Assembly (NCBI RefSeq): GCF_037893015.1
Contig: NC_133666.1
Span: forward strand, 622,399,156 to 622,463,155
From: Macrotis lagotis
Lineage: Eukaryota > Chordata > Mammalia > Peramelemorphia > Peramelidae
Direction of reading: 5' to 3'
DNA: 64,000 bases
Numbering within the stretch: the stretch's first letter is position 1; each line of letters starts with the position of its first letter. Positions 12,126 to 24,400 of the stretch are shown here, one piece after another. The position numbers were made by a program, and so were the translations under genes. The notes beneath the pieces were generated by a model. The model ran no database searches. It was not told the DNA's origin and was given only the letters and a program-made list of their open reading frames with translations.

Positions 12126-14620
12126 AATAGTGTTTGATCATGATCACATACTAAAACTTGTTCAGTCATTACCCTATTGATGAATATCCTTTGCAATTTC
12201 CAGTTCTTTGCCACCATAGAGCTACTATAAATATTTTAGAATGTATAGGTTTTTTCCCCCTTTTTTCCCTAATCATTCATAAATATAGACCTAGCAGAAG
12301 TATTTCTGGGTCAAAGAGTATTAGTGGAATATTCCCAATAAAACCATTTCAGCGTTAATATTCCTAGTGAAGTCCTCTCAGAGTTAAGAAATATTAAAGA
12401 ACAAATTATTATTATCAATCTATTCCAAACAGGTGGCTCACTCTCCTAACTTTTGATAAGACTACTTTTACTGACTACTAGAAGGATAGTAGACTTTTTC
12501 CCATGAGAAAAACCTTGCATTACAAAGAAGCTCATAATTCTTCTCTTGTTTGAAGATAAATAGACTCTTCCTGGACCTTGCATTCCAAGAAAAGTTACAT
12601 TACTTCAATAAGATAGTTATAATCCTGAAGGTTATTCTCACAATCTGGATGGTGAGGTAATATTTTATGAAAAACTTTCATTCTTTTCTTTGTTGCTGGG
12701 CTAGATTTTCACAAGTAGAATGTAATTAAAGACTAACTAATGAGTCAACAGAGAGGGATGATAGGGAAGATTGAGTTAGGCCATATAATCTTCTTTGATT
12801 ATCAATTTGGGGCAGCTCCTTGATCTTCACTACCTTAGTGAGACTTGGAGTGTGTGTGTGTGTGCGCATGCCCTTTTCTTGAGAAAAGCCAAAATAAACT
12901 TTTTTTTTTTTGTTTTTGCTCAGGAGTCTCTCTCTCTCTCCTTTTTAAGTGGATTTTTATCCCACACAGGAATAAGTAGCACAATAATTCTTTGTGCATA
13001 ATTTCAGATTGCTCTCTAAAATGTTTGGGTCAGTTCACAATTCCACTAACAATTAGTGTTCCTATTTTTCCACATCTCCTCCAATATTTGTCACTTCCCT
13101 CTTCAATCATTTTTTTAAATTGTATACCCAATTCATTGGCCTGTTCTTTCTCTATTTTATTGATGTAAGCATTTAGATATATAAATTTTCCTCTGATTAC
13201 TGTATTTGCTATGCCTCTAGATTTTGCATGATGTCTCATTAATGTCATTCTCTTTGTTAAAACAATTTATTTATTGTTTCTAGGACTTGTTTTTTGTTGT
13301 TTATATAACCTTTATCAAAATGTACTTACCCTGTTTGTATCTTTTAATTAAATCTATTTTAGCCATAACTCTGTCTCACATTACAATTACTACCTTTGCC
13401 TTGACTGAAGCGTAATAATTTCTATACCATCCTATTTTAACTCTGTATGTAGCTCTCATCATTAAATCTTTTTCTTGTAAACAACATATTGCTTGATTCT
13501 AATTTTTTTAATCCATTCTACTATCTATTTCCATTTTATGGGTGAGTTTTTCCCATTCGTATTCAAAGGTATAATTACTATTTGTGAATTTCCTTCCATC
13601 CTATTTTTACTCACTATTTGTCCTTCTCTCTCTTTTTACCCTATCCCCATAACTTTATCACCCCACTAAGAGCCCTTCCCTTATTCTCTCCTCTATGTTA
13701 CTAAATCTTAATCTTCACAGCCTTCTAAAAGTCCTTTTCTTAACCTATTCCCTAGTTGTTTTATTTCCTTGTAAATATAGAAGACTTTTATACCCTTTTA
13801 AATGTATGTTATTCCCTTTTTAATCCAGATCCAAAGAGAGTAAGATTCTAACACTACCAGCCCTCCACTCCACCTGTTTCCTCTTTATCAATTTTTTCTT
13901 TCATGTCTGTTTATATGAGATAATTGCCTTTTTGACCTTTTCCTTCTCAATTATGTGTTTTAGAAACTCATTCATACTGAACTCTGCCCTAACCTTTCTT
14001 TCAAACAACTATTAATGATGACAATCTTAAGAATACTGATAACATTTTCATATATTAGAAGTAACTATTTGACATTGATGAGCCCCCCATAATCAGTCCT
14101 TAATATTTTCTTAGGTTTCTTCTGGACCTTGTATGATAAACGTTCCATTTTAGTTCTGTTTTTTTTTTTGTCACAAATATCTGAGTGTTTCAGTTCATTA
14201 AATATCCATTTATTTCTGTTTAGATTGTAGTCAACTTTACTGATTAAACTATTCTTTTTGCTCACAACTTTAGTTCTTTTCCTCTTCAAAATAAAAAATT
14301 TTCAGACCAGCAGTCTCTTAAGGTAGAAATTGCTAGATCTTGTACTACTGATACTGACTATCTCCAGAGTATTTAAATTATTTAATTCTTGTTGCTTGCA
14401 ATGTTTTCTCCTTTATCTGGGAGTTTTGAAACTTGGCTATGAAATTCCTATAATTTTCCCTCTTGAAATCTATTTTTAAAAAATACCGTCTCTTTACGTG
14501 ATGGAGCATTAAAAATACAAAAAAATTTTGTTCAATTGAATTCCTATAAGGTTTGAATATTGCATTATTCACCCTCTGCACATATCAGGTATTTCTTGGT
14601 TTTAAAGTTTAATTTAAAGA
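12126..14620 (-). mobile_element. Deleted L1: 3'-UTR joined to ORF2 start, inter-ORF region and ORF1
   Basis: 12126-13105 is 3'-UTR ('acttgttcagtcattaccct', 'gggtcagttcacaattccac') split by the solo LTR at 12323. From about 13106 the text jumps to the ORF2 start, so most of ORF2 is missing. 14065-14581 carries worn ORF1 C-terminal coding (ENYRNFIAKFQNSQIKEKTLQATR on the minus strand). Confidence 0.65.
12323..12968 (+). mobile_element. Solo LTR of the same family (fossil), copy 2
   Basis: About 646 bp. It shares with copy 1 the start GTGGAATATTCCC, 'atggtgaggtaatattttat', 'ggggcagctccttgatcttc', 'gaaaagccaaaataaact' and the end TTTATCCCACACA. The two differ throughout, so both are fairly old. 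It is inserted in a minus-strand L1 3'-UTR, with no internal region. Confidence 0.75.
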
Positions 14621-15118
14621 ATTTCAGAGCCCTGTAGTACCTAACAATGTTTAGTTTTTGATTTCTCAGTTATTTAAATTTAAGTGTATCAGCATAACAA
14701 TTTGCTAACTTATATTACAGGCAGATATAAGTAGTAAGACTGAGGGTTTTCCCTTTATGAGGCTTAAATATGAAGTAAAGAGTAAAATAAATGAACATCA
14801 GTCTTAAAAAGTTAAATGACAAAGTCAATGCCAATTTTGAAAACTGCTCTTAAACTTAGCTTACATGCCTACTTTGCTAAATACTGATCTTTAACTGGTT
14901 AGCAAAATATTTAACCAACTTAGTAAAATTAACACCATCATGTCAGAAGATACTCTTGTGCACAGTAAATAATGGAAGATGGACTTCACATATGATAAAG
15001 CAGACTTTGGGGGGAAATGAAGTGTGCCTTTCTTTCAATATCAATTAAAGCTCAGGAAAATGAACCATAGGCTTCTTGCAACTATTGTTGATCTATAGTG
15101 GTGAATGAATAAGTACAA
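14620..15118 (-). other. Possible 3'-UTR remainder of the LAMP1 retrocopy
   Basis: Lies directly beyond the LAMP1 stop on the minus strand. No poly-T tract, tail signal or target-site repeat marks the 3' end, so the boundary is unknown. It has no coding frame of interest and matches none of the repeats named elsewhere. Confidence 0.3.
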
Positions 15119-16735
15119 TCATGACATTGTATGATATCTTGGATGACTTCTTTTTCTTCCAGTAAGATGAGCAATCAAGACAATAAGGTCTAATGTGGCA
15201 AAGGTTCTACCAACAGCTATGAATATCAGCATGTTGCCTTCATCCAGAAGATATTCCCCAACTGATCCAAATTTGTCATTTTCCACCTTGAAAACCTGGA
15301 TTCAAACTCTGAATATGTTGACTGAAAATGAGTCTGTGACTAATATTTTCTTCAGCATTTCACTTGTAAGACTTCCCTACTTGTACCTACTTCCATGAAT
15401 CATTGACAGCTTCAAAACTGGGTTATTTAGCATCAGGTAAGAGACTCCCTTGTAGGAAAAACTTGCTGGGAGTTTTATTCATTCCAAAATGGAAAACCAG
15501 AATGGAATTTTCAATGTTCAGCTCCAATATTGCTACCTGAGGACTACAGCTCACACTGACAGCTCTCTTATTTGTATTGATATTAAATATTCTAATACTT
15601 GTGTTGCCTTTCTTCTCTTATTTATCTATTTATTTATTTGTTTGTTTGCTTATTTATTCATTCATTCATTCGTTTATTTATTTAGGTTTTTGCAAGACAA
15701 ATGGGGTTAAATGGCTTGCCCAAGGCCACACAGTTAGATAATTATTATGTGGCTGAGGTCTGTCCACACTGCACCACCTAGCCCCGCCCTGCCTTTTTTC
15801 TCATAGGTGATGTTCAGTTGTAAGTCCATGCTGGCAAGCAGGTAGGTTCCATTTGTACCTCTCATATTATACTTGGAAACAGATGATGTTTCTGGTGGAG
15901 GAGGACTGGTCTATGTGGTTCTAGGGGGAGTCATTGGATATTTTGTAGGCACTGCTGCTGAGGAAGGCATCTCTTGACTGCAAAGAGTTTCCTCCTTGCT
16001 GAAGCTGTTATTTGAAAGGTATGACTGAATGGTGACATCACCAAGAGAAACTGTTAAGTTATTCATAGTTATTTGGCTACTGATGATACATCTGGAGTTT
16101 TTATCTATGTCTACCTGAATATCCGTTTTGTGTTCCTCACTCCATGCTTTGGGACTTGCATTGGTGAAAAAAGTTTCATCGGATAAGTTATAAGTAAAAC
16201 TTAATAGATGAACCTGAATAACTCTGTGGTCATTGTGAAATGCAGTTAAAGTCTTTCCTTCTCCAAAACCAATCACTAGGACAGGATCTGAAGCATTCCC
16301 TTTACCGCATTTGCTGCTATTCATTGCCACTACCCATCGTGGAAGTTCAAAAATTGAATTCACAAAACCACTCTTGGTGCTGTGGTTCATAAGAAAGGCA
16401 GCCGAGAAGTTAGCCAGTGTGTAGGCACTTTCAGCACCATTTTTCATCAGAAATATCGAAGATGCGGCGTGTATGAATCCGAGAAGCAGCGAGAGTACTG
16501 TCGGGCGCCCGGGTGCCCCCGGGACCAGCCATGGGCGCAGGCAGGAGGGATGAAGGAACCGATGGACCGGGGGAGAGGAGGGCACGCGCTGAGTGGACCC
16601 AGATGCCACGTGCGCTTGGGGATGGACGGGCAAGGCCACCTCGTCTTGCTAACTGCCCAGGCGGGGTGTGCTGGCGGGAGAGAGGAAGAGAAGTGGTGGA
16701 TGGTGGAAGAGGGGAGGTCTTAAGTAAGCTAAGAG
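15119..16735 (-). pseudogene. LAMP1: LAMP1 processed pseudogene (retrocopy), split by a SINE
   Basis: The minus strand encodes LAMP1 (lysosome-associated membrane glycoprotein 1) without introns. Start ATG at 16532-16530 (MAGPGGTR...), signal LLLGFIHAAS, then luminal domain 1 with TLANFSAAFL, SSKCGKGNASDP, FTYNLSDETF, MNNLTVSLGD and YLSNNSFSKEET, to a TAG in the linker near 15911. Past it, in another frame, KYNMRGTNGTYLLASMDLQLNITYE is cut by a SINE (15612-15785) and resumes SIRIFNINTNK...; further on come remnants of the C-terminal end (EECLLDE, the membrane segment and the tail) to about 15119. One base is gained between the ATG and the signal core, and there are several stops. GC-rich bases from 16533 to about 16735 are likely 5'-UTR. 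Known: LAMP1 is multi-exonic, so an uninterrupted copy means retrotransposition, presumably by L1. The 242-codon frame from 16639 is the best preserved part; I do not think it is expressed. Confidence 0.9.
15612..15785 (-). mobile_element. tRNA-derived marsupial SINE inside the LAMP1 retrocopy
   Basis: Minus orientation; body 'ggcttgcccaaggccacaca' and head 'accacctagccccgcc'. Its tail has become an interrupted (TTTA/TTTG/TTCA)n tract at 15616-15684. Flanking 'tgcctttcttct' and 'tgccttttttct' look like a slightly worn target-site duplication and mark exactly where the LAMP1 frame breaks off and resumes. Confidence 0.85.
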
Positions 16736-16742
16736 GGAGGTT

Positions 16743-16912
16743 GAGGGGGCGGCTAGGTGGCCCAGTGGATAGAGTACCAGCCTTGGAGTCAGGAGGACCT
16801 GAGTTAAAATACGACCTCAGACACTTAATAATTACCTAGCTGTGTGGCCTTGGGCAAGCCACTTAACCCCATTGCCTTTCAAAACAAAACAAAAACAAAA
16901 ACAAAAACTAAA
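16743..16912 (+). mobile_element. SINE at the 5' edge of the LAMP1 retrocopy
   Basis: Head 'ggggcggctaggtggcccag', tail (AAAAC)n. 'gggaggttgag' before and 'agagaagttgag' after look like a worn target-site duplication. CDS-like frames running into it (16382-16839) are chance. Confidence 0.9.
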
Positions 16913-17049
16913 AAAAGAGAGAAGTTGAGGGTAGAGCAGGGCAAATGAAGTCTCAGCCAGCGATAGAAGCCCCTGCCTCTCCAGGATTGGTCCCTGATTC
17001 TAATTCTGAGCACTGATTCAGTGATCTGTCTACTGAGCCACCTAGGTGT

Positions 17050-18430
17050 CACTTTCTGTTGCTTAAATACCCTCTTTTCTCTAGATTTTTATAGTTCTGC
17101 TCAATTCTGGTTCTTCTTCTTCAGATCTGACCAGTCACCTTCACTGGATCTCTATCCAGTCCATCTCTATTAACCATATCCATTGGAAGTCTTCTCTTCT
17201 TTGAAGGTAAGTGGAATATTCCCCTCTTAAGAGTTAATATTCTTAGTGAAGTCCTCTCAGGGTTAAAAATCATTAAAACAAAGACAGACTATTACCCTTA
17301 GACTATTCTTAGAAGACGGAGAGAGGCCTTGCATTCCCAGTCAGACACCCTCCCAATCCTGCTAGGTGAACAGTGGATTGTTTCCACAAAAAACTTTGCA
17401 TTGATTCTGTTAGGGAGGGAAATAGTGGAAGAGACCTTGCAGTCTTAGTTAGCCACCTAATTTAGTAATGAATTGTAAGCACAGTAGCCTGTCTTCTCTT
17501 GTTTGATAAGTGCTAAACTAAGAAGACCTTGCATACTCAATTCATTTAACATTAATTCATTAATTCATTTAACAGAAGGCCATTAGAAATCTTCTTTTGA
17601 TACCCTCGCCATCCAGATGGTGAGGTAATATTTTATGAAAACTTTTATTCTTCTCTTTGTTGCTGGGTAGATTTTTTGCATAAAGATTGTGACTCTGAAA
17701 ACCTTAACCAATCAGGTTGGAAGAGAGGGGGGCTGGGGGGGGGGATGGTGCTAGGTCATATAATCTTGCTTGACTGTCACCTTGGGGCAGCTCCTTGATC
17801 TTCACTACCTTTGTGAGACTTGGAGTATGCCCTTTTTTTGAGAAAAGCCAAAATAAACTTTCCCTTTTGCTCAGAGGAGTCTATATTTTTAAAGTGGATT
17901 TTTATCCCACACAAAGGTACTACTATCTTTTTTAGGCATCCAAGTTAGCAACCTGAGGGGGCATCCTTAATTCTTCCATATCCAACTCTTGATAAGGAAG
18001 GCCTTTCAATTTTACCTTTGTAACATCTCTCATTTATGGTCCCTTCTCTTTGACACTGCTGAGGCAGGTCCCTATCACCTCACATCTGGACTCCTGCAAA
18101 TGCCTGTTAGTGAATCTCCCTTGCCTCAAGTCTCTTATCATGCAACTCTTGTACATATAAGTCATCAAAACAATAAATTTCCAGTGACTTTCTCTTGTCT
18201 CTACTATTAGATAAACATACAATCCTCTGGTTTACAAAGACCTTCCTAACTTGACCCCTTCCTAATTCTCCAATCATCTTATACCTTAGTCCCTTCCACA
18301 TAATCTGCAACCCTGTGATACTTGCCTCTTGCCTGTTCCTTGCACTCTTCACTCCATCTCCTGACACTAGGCACTGATGATTTCCCTCTCCTGTAATTCT
18401 TTCTTTCACCTTAATCTCCTAACTTCCCTT
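17050..18430 (+). mobile_element. L2 3' half, split by the solo LTR
   Basis: 17050-17209 ('cttcactggatctctatcca') and 17914-18430 ('cacatctggactcctgcaaa', 'gtgaatctcccttgcctcaa', 'ataaacatacaatcctctgg', 'cactccatctcctgacacta') are consecutive L2 3'-end sequence on either side of the LTR. Confidence 0.8.
17210..17913 (+). mobile_element. Solo LTR of an endogenous retrovirus (fossil), copy 1
   Basis: About 704 bp, beginning near GTGGAATATTCCC and ending TTTATCCCACACA, with imperfect inverted ends, an AATAAA-type signal (aaaataaact near 17855) and a conserved region 'ggggcagctccttgatcttc'. Flanking AAGGTA at 17204-17209 and 17914-17919 fits a 6-bp target-site duplication, which would suit a class II (ERVK-like) origin. 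No internal region remains, so it is a recombined remnant. It is inserted in an L2. Confidence 0.75.
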
Positions 18431-19895
18431 CTATTCTTTCGTAAAATCTACTGTTTGGAAGGCTCCATGATATAATGGAAAGAGGATTATTATTGAAGCA
18501 GGAATCAAGTTAAGTAAAGTCATCAAGAATTTATTAAGCATCTAATATGTGCAGGCACCCTGATAAGGATTGGGGATACAAAAAAAGGAACTCATAGTCT
18601 AATGGAAATTTCTTGAACAGAGATAACAATGGAGAGGAGCAGTCACAGGCCATAAACCCTGGAAGGAATGTGTGTGGGTTTGTGTTTTGGGGTGAGTGGG
18701 AGTGATCTGGGTTACATCATACTGACACCAAAGGAGGTATAGAGCAGATGGAGTGGGAAATGGGGAGATCTGGGATCTGTTGTAGGATATCTCCCTTTTG
18801 GAATGTCAATATTTCTGGACATTCCTTGCTTGGGGGAAAGGACTACATCATGGGGAGTAGATAAGAGGAGATGTGCAGATGGCAACCAGGAGAAATCTTC
18901 CTGCGCATTGAAGATATTAAACAAAGAGGTCCTGTACACAAGTGAGCCAGCACAGGTACTCAGCATTGTCCCTCAGTTAAGCTCATGTTTGGAGGTAAGT
19001 TTGGTTTTTATCCTTAGCTTCATTCTTCCTCAACCACCCCCAAATCTCCCACCCCCGCTCATACTGATTCTTTTTCTTCTGGATCTCTAGATTCTGGGAA
19101 GCTCTAAGGAATGAGGGTCCCTCCCAGGTTGGTATAATGCCAGAAATCAAATAGAAATAATGATTTATGTAGTTTCTAAACCTGAATGATTATTCTATTC
19201 ACCCTGGTTCTCATACGCTGGATAATAAATATGAGAGTAGAGGTAGAGGAGATAACTGCAGGCCATCACAAACAGGGTAGGTTGAATGAGGTAGAATGAA
19301 AGTTGTAGGGTAAAGCAGTTGGGGCTTGTGAATGGGGTAGACTGCAGAAAGGACCTTGAACATTACAAATTTGAGGGATAAAGTAGCCAGAAAGGACTGA
19401 ATGGGAGAGAGGGCATAGGATAGAATGGTTAGAATGGAATCCAGCATGGAAGGAGAGCCATTGTGCCCAAAGGATGAGAAGGGATTGGTGATTGTAACTT
19501 GCTCGGTTCAGACAAGGTCAGGAATATTGTATTTAGTTCTTGGCTACAGCCATGTGGAAAAGCATTCAGAGGGTGACTCAATTAGTGAAGAGCTTAGAGA
19601 TTCAAGAAAACGAGGCTATTCAGTCTTCCTATCTTCAGGCCAGCTCAGCACCTTGCAAATCCTTCCACATGGGACCTTTAACAGAATAGGGGGTAATAAA
19701 TAAAATGGAAGCTCTTTGATGGAAGGAATTATATTTGTAATCCCAGAGCTTAGCACAGTAAGAAATACTGAGAATTAAATAAACAATTTGTTAAATGGAA
19801 ATAAACATGAAAAATATTTTTTGAATTGAATTTTACCTGGAAAAAAGTAAACTTGGAGGGTTGTTGAGTATACTCAAATATTTGAAGAATTCTCT

Positions 19896-20030
19896 CTTAT
19901 TTTATTTTATTTTTCCAAGGTAATGGGGTTAAGTGATTCATCCAAGGTCACACAATTAGGTAATTATTAAATGTCCAAGGTCACATTTGAACTCAGGTCC
20001 TCCTGACTCCAGGGCCAGTACTCTATTTAT
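19896..20030 (-). mobile_element. SINE, worn, head missing
   Basis: Antisense; 'ccaaggtcacacaattaggt' and 'ctgactccagggccagtact', then the head is replaced by 'ttatttattt'. Confidence 0.8.
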
Positions 20031-20203
20031 TTATTTCACAGGTTTTCTGAGCTGCAAACGTGGCTAACTGGGTGATGTCTTTTAACTTTTCTCTCAAATG
20101 AAATATATGTGGATAGTCAGTAGTTGAAATAGTTCTTTCATCTAAGTTTTTAAAACATAAGTGTAATTAACATTTAAAATTGAGCAAGGATGGTGTAAAA
20201 CCT

Positions 20204-20204
<1 letters not shown>

Positions 20205-20250
<46 letters not shown>
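20205..20250 (+). repeat. (TTA)n microsatellite
   Basis: About 15 uninterrupted trinucleotides; poly-Leu and poly-Ile frames over it are artefacts. Confidence 0.95.
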
Positions 20251-20253
<3 letters not shown>

Positions 20254-21334
20254 TTCCAGTCAAATAATTGCATACATGTACTGGAAATTATACATATTGA
20301 TCCCCCTGATCTTTCTTCTTGATAAAGAATTTCCAGCATGTTCATCAGTGCAGGGGACAGAGAGACACTCTGAGTGACCTTATAATCAGTACTAGAAATG
20401 GTGGAAGTTGTTTATGGAAGTTGTTTCCTCAACTCCTTTACACTGTACTTTCCTTCCCCCCATCCTAGAGAAGTGGTATTATCATAAGAGGTACAGATTT
20501 TAGTGAGAGGTAGAAGATTTAGGGAAGAAGAGAAAAAGTTTAAATGAAATTAGCTTTGTTGACAACAGAGCAAGCATTCCAAAGAGTAGAGTGGAAAGAA
20601 TTAGTAGATCTGATGTACAACAGTTAGAGGTTAGTGTTGAAGAAAATAGGAATAAGTAAGTCAGATATAAGGGATGGAGAATAGTTTATATATTGACAGA
20701 CAGGGTTTCAGAATCATTAGACCGGAGGGAGAGAGTATGAGACTATGCTAATCATTGAAAAATGTTTCCAAGTCAAGTATCAGTAGCTGGAGAGAGGTCT
20801 GTTGAGGCAGATAGATGATTTCACTTAAAATCTTTCCTTTAAGTCCAATCTTATAACAGGTGAGGGGTTCAGTACTGTGAGACTCAGGAGGGCTATGGCA
20901 GAACAAGCAAGAGTAGGAGGTGTGATCTGGGGAGACTGGACAGGAAGCAAGAATTGGAAATAAGAGGTTGATGTGATCTAAGCAAATTTTGCAGCCTTGG
21001 TGAAGGCTGTGAAGAGGAGAATGAGTCCATAAGTTTGGTTATGGATCCAAGACTCAAATCCAAGAGGATTTTTTGAGTAATCTTAGGAGTGAAGAGTTGT
21101 AGGCAGGCAGCCTTGACTAGATATGATAGAGGTTATAGACAGTCATTAGACTGATGATCTCCTATGTCCTTTTCATAGCTGCTGATGTCCTGTGTCCTAG
21201 ATCTAGCCAATGATCTCTATTCTTATCAGTCAGTCCTTGTCACAGAAAATGTTCCCACTCTCTCTGTCATATCCATTTACCATCACATGTCCAAATTCAC
21301 ATCAACCTTTAATACTTTCTGTATCTTCTCCCAG

Positions 21335-21427
21335 GTGTGATGGAGATGTTCAATCTCTCAGGCTCCTTTCTCTCTCATTTTGTAATTGCCTTCATCCTTC
21401 TTCTCAAGAAGCCACCATTGACTTCAG
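21335..21427 (+). CDS. Exon with start codon and signal peptide of the MOG/BTN-like gene
   Basis: An acceptor AG at 21333-21334 follows a pyrimidine-rich tract, so at least one 5'-UTR exon lies upstream. The ATG at 21340 has a purine at -3 and G at +4, a good context; a second ATG lies two codons later. The peptide begins MEMFNLSGSF and has the hydrophobic core FVIAFILLL, then ends TSG at the splice. The donor is GTAAGAG at 21428. This frame is not the longest one here: a 73-codon frame over the same bases is a shadow. No signal-like match was found in the other copies except a doubtful one near 61490. Confidence 0.8.
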
Positions 21428-24400
21428 GTAAGAGTATTTGCTTCTCTTTCACTTCCAGAGGCTAGGAATAGGGTTCTAACACTGAGAGTTGATCACAGAA
21501 TGGTTCTATTCCAACCTATTACCCTCTCAAACATTCCCTCATATTCTCTTAAGTTTCTTCTGAAGATATTTTCCACTTTCCCCTTTTCTCTCTTCTGTAG
21601 TCTAATCATTGTCCTGATACATTTTCCCCTCCATTATTTCCCTGAAATTTCCTCATATTTCCCTGAAAATTAGTACTAGCATGATTTTTCAGGATACCCA
21701 TAATAAGCCCTATCCTCCCCAAATAAGCACCAGTTAAGATCAGTAGCCAGAATGAGGCATTTATTTTGTCCATTGCAAAATACAATGGATGTATTAAATT
21801 ATAAAATAATAATATTAATATATAATTACATATAAATAAATATCTTGACATTTATTCTTAAAATAATTGATGATAAAAATTATCATTATGTGTAATTACC
21901 CAATCAGGCTCCTTTGTAAATTAACAACTCAGGAATAACACTCACACTTGAAAAAGTCTGGATGGAAAGAAAGCCACACCTCTAATCATCACTAAGGGCA
22001 AGAAAAATAAGATTGAAAGTGTTTCAAGCATTGATATTCTTAAACCCAAAAAAGCCTGGAGTATACAAATAGTTATAAGGAAGTGGGTTGATTAAATGCT
22101 TCTACTTGTTTTCTGAGGTAGCCAAAAAGGTCTGGGATTCAGCCAGCACTCACCACACTAAAAACATGAAGAAGTTCATTACAGAGAGAATAGATAAATG
22201 ATTCCTGCAGGAATGACTGCCTATCTCTGGACTCTTGATTTTGCAATAAACAAACCATTCAAGTACCATTTACACATGGAAATCAATGACTTTACTGTAA
22301 ATAGAATGGAAAGAAATAAGCTTTGTAAAGCCAAACCTGAAAGAAGGAGTGACTGGGGTGAAAAATTCATGGAATAAAATCACTGCCAACTGTGTTTCCA
22401 AGGAACTATGAGCAGCCTACATGGACAAAAAGTGCTCATTTATTGTTGGATATGAGATATTGGAGCCAACCTTTCTATAGGAAATGGGTTGCAAGAAATT
22501 CATGCTTGGAATTTGGACTCAGTCTTATTTTGGGGAAAATATGGAAGTTGTTTCCTCAACTCCTTTACATGGTACTTTCCTTCCCCTCATTCTAGTTTCA
22601 TGTTCTCTCCTTCACACTTTTCTAGCATTAAACTTGTATATCTTTTCATCTTCTGCTACTCTTTTCGCTGACTCTTTCTTCTTTCTGCCTTATTGAACAG
22701 GACGGTTCTCAGTGATTGGACCTGCAGGACCCATCCAGATCTCACTTGGTGGAGAGGCAGAGTTAGTATGTTACCTGTCTCCACCTCAGAATGCTCAGCA
22801 CATGGAGATAGTCTGGTTGCAATCCACTCAGATTGTACATCTCTATCGAGATGGGAAGGATCATTTTGGAGACCAGGACCCTGATTATCAAGGGAGGATG
22901 GAACTGGTGAGAGATGGTATCACTAATGGGAATGTCACCCTGAAAATCTGGAAAGTGAGACTCTTAGATGCAGGAAGATATATGTGTCTATTTGAAGATG
23001 ATTCTTACCAAGAGGAAGCTGAATTGGAGCTGAAGATCTTAGGTGAGGAACTGGGGTCTGGAGTAGACCTGTTTATGCATCTATATTGGGGGAGGAGGAA
23101 TGTCTTCCCAGCACTATTATTATTAGAATCACAAGATAGCTTAATTGGAAGGAAACTCAAAGGACATGTATTCCAACATCTCTCTGAACATGTAATTGCT
23201 GGTTCCTATTTTCATTTGACCTATGATCTTGACTTATAAGTCCTAGATTGGTACCTTGCACATAGAAGATGCATAATGAATGTTTATTGAATTTCATAAG
23301 CTTTCTGCCTTTGTTCAAAGACTTCTAATAAGAAGTCCTTCTACCCCCCCACCCCCACCCTGGGAGGCAGCCCCATCATTTCTGGATAAATTTAGTCACT
23401 AGGAATTTTTTGCTGACATTAAGTTTAAATCATCCTCTCAGAAGCTTTCACCCGTTGTTATTAATTTTGTGCTAGGGCCACAAATGAAACAAGTCTAATC
23501 TATTATCCATTTTTACTGTCTATGTAAACCTGGACAGATCATTTTGCTTTTTGTGCCTCAGTTTTCTCATCTATAATAAGGGAGGATTGGGCTTGACGAC
23601 TTTATTTGTCTCTTTTAGCTTTAAATTTTATGATAAGTATGAAGCAATTTTCTTATGTTAGTCCTACAGAATGAAGCTGGATACATCTCCTGTCAGGAAA
23701 CTAGGTACCTTTCTATAATACTTTGAGAGTCAACATCCTTTTGTGTTTCTTCCATTATTAGTTGCTTGTGATTAGCACATCCCAGTTCTATTTATCTAAT
23801 TAATATCAGTTAGCTTTTCCAAAGGAATATTTACCAAAATATTGTGAGAACAAAATTATAAATATTTCCTCTTCCAGATACCCCCTCAAGTCCTTGGAGA
23901 ATGTAGGAGAGTAGGTTCAAACCAATGGAAATTTCTGTATAACACTGATACACCCAAATTGACTTCTAAATATGATTTAGTCTATGAAGGATGAGTCTAC
24001 CTTTATGTTCTATTGTAACGAGTCCTTTAGCTACCTTGGGACTTTGGTTTCTACTGTCTGGCTTCTAGCAATTCTTTGAAATAATCTCAATGCCCAGATC
24101 CTTTGAGTATGGCTTTTTAAGTCCACAAGGTCAAAATCATCTCAAATATATTACTAGAAAACAGGAAAATGCCTACTCTAGAGACAGAAGTAACAACAGG
24201 GTCATGTCTTCCCAGTTTCAAGCTGGTTCTGGTTGAAAGACAATTTAAGGTCCCTCTTCCCACTCAGAGGCCCACAGAAACTGGGTTTCATACAGTTTGT
24301 CCTTCTTGAATACCAAGTTCAGAAGAACAAGTTTTGGCTAGGAAAAATTTTCTAACAATTGGAGCATACCAGAATGAAAGGGACCTATGTAGGAATTAGT

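Larger units (their letters stand above)
18431..21334. other. Region upstream of the MOG/BTN-like start exon
   Basis: Should hold the promoter and 5'-UTR exon(s), as the start exon has an acceptor, but none can be fixed by eye. A donor-like GAGGTAAGT at 18991-18999 is a weak candidate. An MIR3/L3-type end ('aatttattaagcatctaatatgtgc') lies at 18528, a (TTA)n tract at 20205-20250, and a 55-bp segment at 20414-20468 is repeated at 22541. Confidence 0.4.

Noticed and set aside
16382-16839. GC-rich + strand frames
   Set aside because: Antisense to the LAMP1 retrocopy and running into a SINE; no family motif.
12323-17913. A complete provirus between the two LTRs
   Set aside because: The sequence between is L1, LAMP1 retrocopy, SINE and L2, not retroviral.
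20142-20377. Poly-Leu and poly-Ile frames
   Set aside because: (TTA)n microsatellite.
22712-23239. 175-codon frame taken as a secreted Ig protein
   Set aside because: The Ig domain ends at a good donor (23043) and the family splices there; the rest is intron sequence without motifs.
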